32,764 nucleotides of DNA from Ardenticatenaceae bacterium (GTDB taxonomy: Bacteria > Chloroflexota > Anaerolineae > Promineifilales > Promineifilaceae), in assembly GCA_030065875.1 (NCBI GenBank), contig JASJCR010000056.1, positions 1-32,764 of the forward strand, in the 5' to 3' direction. A program made the translations under genes and the position numbers. The notes beneath the pieces were generated by a model. That model saw nothing but the letters and a program-made list of their open reading frames with translations. It was not told the origin of the DNA and ran no database searches. Positions 6,755 to 13,402 of this stretch are shown here, piece by piece. How positions within the stretch are numbered: the stretch's first letter is position 1; every line of letters begins with the position of its first letter.

Positions 6755-7594
6755 TTAACGCACCGGAACAAAATGAACGTTGTCACCAGAAGCTAAATTG
6801 GGGCCAAAGAATTTTTCCCGATAGTGAATGTAATCAGCTGGGGTTAAGCCGGTAAATCGGCGAAAATCGCGGTTGAAGTGCGCCTGATCGTAATATAAGG
6901 CCGCACTGGCGATTTCTCCCCAGCTGATCAATTGACGGGGGTCAATTTGCTGCAGCACCGTTTGCAATTTGAGGACCCGGGCAAACTGCTTGGGCGTCAC
7001 CCCAATCTCCTCTTTAAACTTTTGGATGAGGTGTTTCTGGCTCACCCCGATTTCTTCGCTTAACAAGTGAATTCGAGAAAACCCTCGATCTCGTATCAAG
7101 CAGTCAATTGCATACGTGACAAACCCTTCAGGTTCCCGCCCGAAGAGAAGACGATCGAGGAAAATCTTTTCCAGCAGCTTAAAGCGGCCGGCTGTGGTTG
7201 ATATGGCCAGCAAACGTTCCCGGATTTCACCGATTGACCTTCCCCAAATCGCATCCATCTCCAAAACGCAGTTGCGAAACTCCTGAAGCGGTTCCGCAAA
7301 AAAAGGGGCCGCCCCACCCGGACGGAAGCGCACTCCGATCATGTCGGTATGCCCCACCGGCTCATTGACAATGTATTGGGTTTGAAAACCAGCGATCCAG
7401 CTTTTTGTCATCAGATCAAAACGCCGGCCGGATTGATCGTATTTCCGATGTGGATCGCCAAAATTGATCATTAATTCAATGCGGCCGGATGGCAAGATCT
7501 TTTCACGCTGATATGGAACTTGTAGATCAACGGCCCAAAAACATTCAATATAGCTTGAAAGGGGGAACGGCGGAACGTAAATTTCGATGCTCAT
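6755..7594 (-). CDS. AraC-family transcriptional regulator with DUF6597-like sensor domain
   Basis: Predicted DNA-binding regulator of about 279 residues. The N-terminal half (ECFWAVD, KILPSGRIELMINFGDP, GVRFRPGGAAPFF) is the DUF6597-type domain found in many AraC proteins. The C-terminal 100 residues hold the two helix-turn-helix units: LSEEIGVSQKHLIQKFKEEIG, then IASAALYYDQAHFNRDFRRFTGLTPADY. I start at the ATG at 7594 because the family begins at the IYVPPFPLSSYIECFW segment; a longer reading from 7648 adds 18 unlike residues. TTGACA lies on this strand at 7665-7660, a possible -35 without a good -10. It is convergent with the ATPase operon, and its target is not evident. Confidence 0.88.
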   Translation of the reverse strand: MSIEIYVPPFPLSSYIECFWAVDLQVPYQREKILPSGRIELMINFGDPHRKYDQSGRRFDLMTKSWIAGFQTQYIVNEPVGHTDMIGVRFRPGGAAPFFAEPLQEFRNCVLEMDAIWGRSIGEIRERLLAISTTAGRFKLLEKIFLDRLLFGREPEGFVTYAIDCLIRDRGFSRIHLLSEEIGVSQKHLIQKFKEEIGVTPKQFARVLKLQTVLQQIDPRQLISWGEIASAALYYDQAHFNRDFRRFTGLTPADYIHYREKFFGPNLASGDNVHFVPVR

Positions 7595-7841
7595 AAGCTT
7601 GGAGCAATGGTAACAGAAAATATCACAATTTTGACGATGAATCATCAAAATGAATCAAATGTCAACAGAACCTAACCTGTGAATGTGAATGACAAACGGA
7701 TATCCGCTTTTGCATAGATCACACGCCACAATCTGGTAAATTTTTTACAAGACAATCTGGAAATCCCCCGCTACATTTAAGCTAGTCACAAAAAAATGTG
7801 CTCTTCTGTGATGTAAACAATTTAGATTTTTGGAGAAAAAA

Positions 7842-8396
7842 ATGAGCAAACTCGACGACGCTGCTGCCAAAATGATCGCTAACCTGGAGGCCAAAACCGG
7901 CCGCTCACTAGATGAATGGATTGCCATTGCAGAGCTTTCCGGGCTGCAGAAGCACAACGAAATAATCAAATTCCTCAAATCGGAGCATGGGTTAACTCAT
8001 GGATACGCCAATCTGGTTTCTTTAAAAACCCGCGAGAAAAGCCAACCAGCCACAACCCTGTCCCTGGTTGACCAGCAGTACGCAAAAAAAGAAGGACTGC
8101 GGCCGATATACGACGCCCTTGTTTCCGCTATTGAAAAATTTGGCGATGACGTTGAACTGGCTCCCAAAAAAGCGTATGTCAGCCTGCGGCGGAACAAGCA
8201 GTTTGGCCTGATACAGCCGTCAACCAAAACCCGCGTCGATGTGGGACTTAATCTGGCGGGGATGGACACAACCGACCGGCTCGAACGATCCGGCAGCTTC
8301 AACAGCATGGTTTCCCATCGGGTCCGCATCACCTCGATGGATGAAGTGGATGATGAATTAATGGGCTGGCTGTACCAGGCGTATCAACAAGGTTAA
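7842..8396 (+). CDS. DUF4287/DUF5655 domain protein
   Basis: Hypothetical protein, 184 residues. Residues about 1-70 match DUF4287 (AKMIANLEAKTGRSLDEW, KFLKSEHGLTHGYANLV). Residues about 80-184 match DUF5655 (GLRPIYDALVSAIEKFG, VSLRRNKQFGLIQPSTKTRVDVGLNL). The two domains commonly occur fused; no biochemical role is known to me. ATG 7842 follows GGAG by 6 bp, which excludes the upstream TTG at 7830. It stands alone, convergent with the redox operon, with a strong hairpin in between. Confidence 0.88.
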   Translation: MSKLDDAAAKMIANLEAKTGRSLDEWIAIAELSGLQKHNEIIKFLKSEHGLTHGYANLVSLKTREKSQPATTLSLVDQQYAKKEGLRPIYDALVSAIEKFGDDVELAPKKAYVSLRRNKQFGLIQPSTKTRVDVGLNLAGMDTTDRLERSGSFNSMVSHRVRITSMDEVDDELMGWLYQAYQQG

Positions 8397-8443
8397 GAGC
8401 GGTTGATCTTATTTGACCGTAACGCCCACTGGCCGGACCTAAA

Positions 8444-8480
8444 GGGTCGTGGATTGACATTAAAAATCAATCCACGACCC
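8444..8480. terminator. Perfect 14-bp stem hairpin between convergent genes
   Basis: Left arm GGGTCGTGGATTGA, loop CATTAAAAA, right arm TCAATCCACGACCC. It sits between the DUF4287 gene (+) and the Grx-AhpD gene (-) and probably ends both transcripts, although neither strand has a run of more than three T residues after the stem. A REP-type repeat is the alternative. Confidence 0.6.
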
Positions 8481-8492
8481 CAAATCAAATCT

Positions 8493-10130
8493 TTACGACG
8501 GCAGCGGGAAGCGCATAGCCAGAACATCCGCAGGCAGCCCACTTTCCTGCATAAAAGTTTCGATGACGCCGTTTGACTCAGCCTGTACGATCGCTGAGAG
8601 GCGCTGCACCATGGAAGATATCGCGCAAACGGAAAACAGCTCGATGATGTCCTGTGTTTCAAAATGATCAACTACCGGTTCCACAAAGCGGCGCGGCGTG
8701 ATCAGGGGCATTTGAGCCGACAGGTAGGCGAGGCGAAGGGCCGCTTTCTCGGCCGCGGTATACAAAGCTTCATTTCCACCGCGGCCGGAGGCAACGGCAA
8801 AACCGTGCTTGAGGCGCTCAATCGTTTGCTCGCGGTTGGCTGACACGTGATGGGCCATAAATGCCTCACTCGCCGCCAAAACTTCGTGCCCCTTTTCAAC
8901 ATGGCAGACATAGGCCATTAAATGTTTGAACTCAGAGGTCAACGTGCTGGATGGACGCATAACTTCTGCATAAAATGCGGCGTGCAGCGGCCGCATTTGG
9001 ACCGGATAACCGATGATCCACGGCAGCATCAGGCCAAACTCCTCTTCCGAAAATGCTGCCAGATCGCCCACTTCGGCCGCATATTTGCCCATGATTTCTT
9101 GGGGGGTGGGGCCGCCGACCGGTAACTCATACGCCAGGTTGTTTGGGTTTTCCTGTTCGTTGACTTCATGTCGGCCGTGGTCCAGACCAAGACGGTCATG
9201 AGCCGTTGAAGCCCATTTCCCCTCGATGTCCATACCCACTAAATCATTAAAAACGTTCAAGAAGCCAAATGACGCGCTGATTAAGGCCACGGTCTGAACC
9301 TGTGCTTCCGGATCTTTAGATTGATGATCCGATTTTGAAGCCAGCTGTCGCAAACGTGCGACATAACCTTCCGGCACTTCATTGAGGGTGGCCATGGCTG
9401 CCAAATCAGCCAATGACAGCCAGTATTCATCAAACGGGTTTTCAGAATCTCGTTCACCGATACGGGCCAATCGGTACTGCTCAACAGCCAACAACGATTC
9501 ATCTCCACCGGTGGCCACCGTATGAACCTGGCAGTAGTTACAACCGTGCGCGTTGGATGTGGCATACCCAACAGCGGCCAGCAGCGGTATGGCCAGCTGC
9601 CCCAGGCCGCTCTGGATGGCGGCCATATTTTGGCAGTAGACAAAGCGCTTGTAAATCTCGGGTGAGTGATGCAAATAAACAAACGTATTGGGCCAGAAGC
9701 CAAAAATTTGTTTATAAAGGTGCAAAATCGGCCACTGTTCCGGATCGTCACTGCGAAAGCCATCACTGGGAGGGATAAATTCTTTAAAAAGAAGATCCTC
9801 TGCCCCTCGGGCCAGCTGTTCATCGGTAAGCAGCTCGAACTGTAAGCTGCCGTGGGAATCGACCGCCTGGGCAATATCGCGTAGTCGTCTAGTTTTCCAC
9901 AATTTTTCCAATTCTTCAGCGCCGCCAAGCGGATAATCCCCTAAAAACACCTGAGGTGTGGTGGCCTTACCGCTAAAATAAACGGCCGCGTTCGCGTTCC
10001 GCTGCTCACTCTCAACATCAAGCGATGTGAAGAACACCATCCCCGCATCCCTCAACGTCACTTTGGTTTGCTCACAAGGCACACAGCCCTGTTTCTTTGA
10101 AAAAACCGTTGTTTGTACTCGATTATTCAT
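8493..10130 (-). CDS. Glutaredoxin-AhpD (carboxymuconolactone decarboxylase-like) fusion protein
   Basis: Predicted cytoplasmic thiol-redox protein of 545 residues. Residues 1-85 form a glutaredoxin-like domain with Cys16-Val-Pro-Cys19 and the glutathione-site pattern TTPQVFLGDYPLGGAEELE. Residues about 130-300 carry an AhpD-like motif with Cys197-Asn-Tyr-Cys200 and His203. A second AhpD-like helical segment lies at about 360-520 with a single Cys409 and His415 (AYVCHVEKGH), apparently degenerate. AhpD proteins reduce peroxiredoxin partners through a CxxC pair, so the fusion suggests electrons passing from Grx to AhpD within one chain. Start ATG 10130 has GAGGA 6-7 bp upstream. It is third in the operon after the Fe-S gene, from which it is separated by 114 bp holding a repeat. 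Confidence 0.85.
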   Translation of the reverse strand: MNNRVQTTVFSKKQGCVPCEQTKVTLRDAGMVFFTSLDVESEQRNANAAVYFSGKATTPQVFLGDYPLGGAEELEKLWKTRRLRDIAQAVDSHGSLQFELLTDEQLARGAEDLLFKEFIPPSDGFRSDDPEQWPILHLYKQIFGFWPNTFVYLHHSPEIYKRFVYCQNMAAIQSGLGQLAIPLLAAVGYATSNAHGCNYCQVHTVATGGDESLLAVEQYRLARIGERDSENPFDEYWLSLADLAAMATLNEVPEGYVARLRQLASKSDHQSKDPEAQVQTVALISASFGFLNVFNDLVGMDIEGKWASTAHDRLGLDHGRHEVNEQENPNNLAYELPVGGPTPQEIMGKYAAEVGDLAAFSEEEFGLMLPWIIGYPVQMRPLHAAFYAEVMRPSSTLTSEFKHLMAYVCHVEKGHEVLAASEAFMAHHVSANREQTIERLKHGFAVASGRGGNEALYTAAEKAALRLAYLSAQMPLITPRRFVEPVVDHFETQDIIELFSVCAISSMVQRLSAIVQAESNGVIETFMQESGLPADVLAMRFPLPS

Positions 10131-10200
10131 ATTTTTCCTCTTTTTTTATTGGTTCATTTCCTAGTTAGGTAATTTACAAAAAGAATTACAAAACGAAGCC

Positions 10201-10257
10201 ATGGATAAACGCAGATTACAGAGAGAAATCTGTGATAATCCGCGTTAATCTGTGGCT
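10201..10257. repeat. CAGATTA-type interspersed repeat overlapping a stop codon
   Basis: On the minus strand, roughly 10-bp units of the type CACAGATTAA, CGCGGATTAT, CACAGATTTC are followed by an inverted arm (CAGATT...AATCTG) and TTTATCCAT. The TAA stop (10247-10245) of the Fe-S gene is inside the first unit. It looks like a short dispersed intergenic element. Confidence 0.6.
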
Positions 10258-11297
10258 ACCTGAATCATCTCCACTGGAATCCGGAATTGGGGTGCCTCAG
10301 GATTGCCCTTAAAGCGAGCCTGTACCTTCTCATATCCAACCTGGCTAAAGGGACAAATGGCCAGGCAAACCGCACAGCCGTAGTTGGCGGCAAAGTAATC
10401 GCGACAGGTGGCGTGATCGATTGTCTGCATCCCTCCATCTCCTCGCGGCCGGGGTTCCTCGTAGATCGCTTCAACCGGGCATTTGCGAATGCACTTTTTG
10501 CACATGGCGCAAAAATCCCGTATCCAGAGATGCTCGTTTTCTTTCCCCTGCGCTTCAAGGGTAGGCAAGTTTGAGATGTTGGTGTAAATCGTGTTGATTC
10601 TCAGACGTGCCCCCTCCCCTGGCGAAATCAGCAGACCGTGATAACCAATCGCCCCCATACCGGCCAGCTCGGCCAGGTGTGGGTAATCGGTAATGCCTCC
10701 TAGGGCGGTTCCGGGATAAGCTGCAAAACCATGTTTGCGCATAAAACGCGCCATCTTCATGGAAATAGTGGCCATCCTTTTATAGCCATCCATCACTTCA
10801 AGCTGACTTTCAAAGCTCGGTGAAGTATCAATCGGTTCTTTGTCCATCTCAACCGAAAAAACAACGGCATACTCACACGGGAGCCCCTTACCTTGAAAAA
10901 TGGCGTTGCGTGGGACTTTGACATAGCCAACGTCAACGGCTCCCGCTTTGCGGGCCAGCGCTTCCAGTTCGGCGATAAACTCTGGCGTGGCTTCGGCTGA
11001 TGGCGGTTCAGATTTGCCATCATACATCCGCGCTCCAATTTGCATGTTGGTAAACAGGGGCAGCGCCTTACTCATCACCTTCAATCTTTGGGAAACGGAC
11101 AAATTGAGCATCGACTGCTCCTCTTTTGGAGTATCCGCGTTAAACGAGGTTCGAGGCTTCGATTCGGGAAGCGGTTGAACAAGCGTAGAGAAGTTGTTGA
11201 GATGTTTATCTGAATGTTCGAGAATCTTATCGAGTGATGGCGGTTCTGGATCACGGCCTCCGCCACGAATAACGGTGTTAAAAATATGTTTAAACAT
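10245..11297 (-). CDS. Cytoplasmic reductive dehalogenase/QueG-like iron-sulfur protein
   Basis: Predicted corrinoid-type iron-sulfur oxidoreductase of 350 residues. Two [4Fe-4S] motifs occur near the C-terminus: CAMCKKCIRKCP (about residues 263-274), then a distant Cys followed by CAVCLAICPF (about 298-317). The upstream region has the RdhA/QueG-like stretch GAIGYHGLLISPGEGARLRI. There is no Tat signal or membrane segment, so unlike respiratory reductive dehalogenases it should be cytoplasmic. Substrate is unknown; dehalogenation, queuosine-type reduction or another B12 reaction are all possible. ATG 11297 overlaps the preceding stop by one base (TGATG) with GGAG upstream, so it is translationally coupled to the dehydrogenase-like gene. 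Its stop lies in a repeat. Confidence 0.85.
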   Translation of the reverse strand: MFKHIFNTVIRGGGRDPEPPSLDKILEHSDKHLNNFSTLVQPLPESKPRTSFNADTPKEEQSMLNLSVSQRLKVMSKALPLFTNMQIGARMYDGKSEPPSAEATPEFIAELEALARKAGAVDVGYVKVPRNAIFQGKGLPCEYAVVFSVEMDKEPIDTSPSFESQLEVMDGYKRMATISMKMARFMRKHGFAAYPGTALGGITDYPHLAELAGMGAIGYHGLLISPGEGARLRINTIYTNISNLPTLEAQGKENEHLWIRDFCAMCKKCIRKCPVEAIYEEPRPRGDGGMQTIDHATCRDYFAANYGCAVCLAICPFSQVGYEKVQARFKGNPEAPQFRIPVEMIQVATD

Positions 11298-12415
11298 CAC
11301 TGCTCCATATTCATCGGTTTATTTTCAAAATGTGTGAGGGTGCCGCCTCGTTCAACCAGTCGATTGATATAAAGTTGAGGAGGAATATGCGTTTCCGGCA
11401 GCAGCACCCCAGTATCGGAAATTTCTCCGTTTAAAACCATTAGGGCAGCTACTCCGGTTGCCCAACCCACCGCTTCACTGGTAGAAGGTGCATAAAAACA
11501 GGTGACATCCTGTACCAGCGGCGTACGAACCTCGACGCGAATACCCAGCTCTCCACCGACCCACCGATCGATCCAATGAACAATGGGCAGCATAAAGCGC
11601 ACGCCGTTGTGCAAAAATTCTCGATTGGTGCGCACCCGTTTGGGGGCACTGGCCAGGGCGGTGGTGGCCCAATTCCAGATCGCCGGCCGGGTGCCAAATT
11701 TGCTGGTACAAGTTTCCAGCTGGGGAAAGGTATGCGCCAGACTCCACAGCTCCGGCACTTCGAAATTGTAAACCGGACAGCGACCGATGGGCGGGCCAAA
11801 GTCAACCGTTTGACGGCCGCGGTATGAGGGTGTGCTTTCCCATCGGCCTTGATGCAGCTGAAGGTACGGGCGGCTGACGGCGATAAACGTTGTTTCCAGC
11901 ACCCCAAAGCCGCCGTCGCCGGATCCAGCACACAGAAAGTAAAGCCGGACATCTTTCGCTTCCGGATAACGGGCCAGGGCATCGGCCACGAGCACGTTGT
12001 CGATGCCGGGAAACGTTCCGGTATCAATCAGGGCAGTAATCCCGGCCTCCTGGGCCTTTTTGTGAAACGTCAGGCGGGTTTTGGTGGCCTCCGCGTCATC
12101 GCAGACGTCGACGTAGTTGGTACCCGCGGCAATTGCGGCTTCCAACAGGCTGGGTGGCAGGGTGCGAAACGGGCCGGTGCACTGCACCACCAGATCAACC
12201 TGCCGGGCCAGATCGATCAAATCCCGGCCGGTGACCGAGTTTAGATCAAGGGGAAGGAATTCAGCCCGGCCGTTAAACCCTTCGGCCACGGCGGTCCCCT
12301 TTTCCCGATTCCGGCCGGTCAGCAACAGATGGGCATCTGAATGGGCGGCGATATCACCGGCGACGGCCAGACCGATGCGGCCGGTGCCGCCCACAATTAA
12401 AATCTTCTTTGGCAT
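11297..12415 (-). CDS. Saccharopine dehydrogenase-like NAD(P)-binding oxidoreductase
   Basis: Predicted cytoplasmic oxidoreductase of 372 residues. The N-terminus is a Rossmann fold with VGGTGRIG near residue 7 and downstream DLVVQCTGPF and GTNYVDVCDD, the pattern of saccharopine dehydrogenase-family proteins (trans-acting enoyl reductases and related enzymes). The C-terminal catalytic half is divergent, so the substrate cannot be named. I chose ATG 12415 because the glycine loop should lie near the start and AAGGA is about 9 bp upstream; the longer reading from 12466 adds 17 residues without support. It is the first gene of the redox operon, divergent from the TetR gene. Confidence 0.87.
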   Translation of the reverse strand: MPKKILIVGGTGRIGLAVAGDIAAHSDAHLLLTGRNREKGTAVAEGFNGRAEFLPLDLNSVTGRDLIDLARQVDLVVQCTGPFRTLPPSLLEAAIAAGTNYVDVCDDAEATKTRLTFHKKAQEAGITALIDTGTFPGIDNVLVADALARYPEAKDVRLYFLCAGSGDGGFGVLETTFIAVSRPYLQLHQGRWESTPSYRGRQTVDFGPPIGRCPVYNFEVPELWSLAHTFPQLETCTSKFGTRPAIWNWATTALASAPKRVRTNREFLHNGVRFMLPIVHWIDRWVGGELGIRVEVRTPLVQDVTCFYAPSTSEAVGWATGVAALMVLNGEISDTGVLLPETHIPPQLYINRLVERGGTLTHFENKPMNMEQ

Positions 12416-12577
12416 CCAAACATTTCCTTGTTTTTTCTGATGATTGAACCATTGGTTGAAACTCAAACCGTACTGGAGATAGAAACATCTCGGTTTTTCA
12501 TTCGTTCACCAGTTTAAACAATTTTTCAAATAGATGGTTTCAAATTTTGCATTGAGTGGGTATTGGCGTTTTTAGAT

Positions 12578-12595
12578 TGCAAGTACTTACTTGCA
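12578..12595. promoter_or_regulatory. Palindromic TetR-type operator
   Basis: TGCAAGTA-CT-TACTTGCA is a perfect 8-bp inverted repeat with a 2-bp centre. It lies in the 249-bp space between the divergent redox operon and the TetR gene and overlaps the likely -35 region of the TetR promoter. Size and position fit TetR autorepression and possible control of both directions. Confidence 0.75.
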
Positions 12596-12620
12596 TAAAT
12601 TTAAACCAAAGTTGTATAAT
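12591..12620 (+). promoter_or_regulatory. Promoter of the TetR gene
   Basis: A perfect TATAAT lies at 12615-12620, with TTGCAT at 12591-12596 as a weak -35 (18-bp spacing). The right arm of the operator covers the -35, so bound repressor would block RNA polymerase. The start codon is 45 bp downstream of the -10. Confidence 0.6.
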
Positions 12621-12664
12621 TGTCAAGTAACTAAACAATCATTAACATTCAAAGGGATCAAAGA

Positions 12665-13228
12665 ATGGCACGGACAATCACAGACGACCACATTCTGGAA
12701 GCGGCCCTGCACGTTTTGGCAACCAAGGGGTATGCAGGCGCAACGACGCGAGAGATTTCGGCCGCTGCTGAAATTAACGAGGTCACGCTTTTTCGCCGCT
12801 TTGGCAACAAAAAAAATCTCCTGATGGCGGCCGTGGAGCAGGAAGTGGAAAATTTTCAGGCCGGGAAAATCGAATACACCGGTGATTTGGAAGGAGATCT
12901 GCGCCGCATCGTGCAGTTCTACTACGATTTGATGCGCAAACGGGGACACGTCCTATCGATGTTGATGTCCGAGGTCCCTCGCCAGCCGGAACTGGCAGAA
13001 GTGATGCAGACCCCCATGACAATTGTCCAAAAAATTACCCGGATTATCGAACGATATCAAAACGAAGGAGCACTGGAAAAAGAATCCCCTGTTGATGCGT
13101 TTGTCTCTCTCGTGGGTCCGCTGTTCCTGGGTGGAATCATCAACTTCTTACAGCCCCAAACCCTTCAATCGTCTCTCGAACCTGATGAAATGGTGCGTCG
13201 CTACCTGAACGGTCGCGCCACAAAATAA
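12665..13228 (+). CDS. TetR-family regulator of the redox operon
   Basis: Predicted ligand-responsive repressor of 187 residues. Residues 7-55 form the TetR helix-turn-helix (ILEAALHVLATKGYAGATTR, then AAAEINEVTLFRRFGNKKNL). The rest is a helical ligand-binding domain of a TetR/AcrR type. AAAGGGA precedes the ATG. It is divergent from the three-gene redox operon, shares the operator region with it, and is most simply its repressor. The gene ends before a strong bidirectional terminator. Confidence 0.93.
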   Translation: MARTITDDHILEAALHVLATKGYAGATTREISAAAEINEVTLFRRFGNKKNLLMAAVEQEVENFQAGKIEYTGDLEGDLRRIVQFYYDLMRKRGHVLSMLMSEVPRQPELAEVMQTPMTIVQKITRIIERYQNEGALEKESPVDAFVSLVGPLFLGGIINFLQPQTLQSSLEPDEMVRRYLNGRATK

Positions 13229-13286
13229 TGGTCCACCAACGCTGCGGCTACCCGTCTGGGGCAGTTCCTATGCCATCATCTTAATG

Positions 13287-13324
13287 AAAAAAGTCTCGCA
13301 GCCGCCTAGCTGCGAGACTTTTTT
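13287..13324. terminator. Bidirectional intrinsic terminator
   Basis: Six A residues, GTCTCGCAGC, loop CGCCTA, GCTGCGAGAC, six T residues. The perfect stem with T runs on both strands should end the TetR gene on the plus strand and the giant secreted protein gene on the minus strand. Confidence 0.93.
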
Positions 13325-13402
13325 AAAACGACAATAAACGAGTCAGGTCAACAGGAAATGCCGAACTTTTCCTCCGCAATTCGAATTTCCCAACTGTTTC
13401 GG

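Noticed and set aside
8444..8480. Integron attC site
   Set aside because: A simple perfect hairpin without the paired R/L boxes or a nearby integrase or cassette array.
9281..9928. Frameshift in the Grx-AhpD gene (a 215-residue frame alongside)
   Set aside because: The 545-residue frame is continuous and carries both domain motifs; the other frame has no recognisable content.
10245..11297. True respiratory reductive dehalogenase (rdhA) with anchor gene
   Set aside because: No Tat signal, no RdhB-like membrane protein nearby, and the length and motifs equally allow a QueG-like or other family member.
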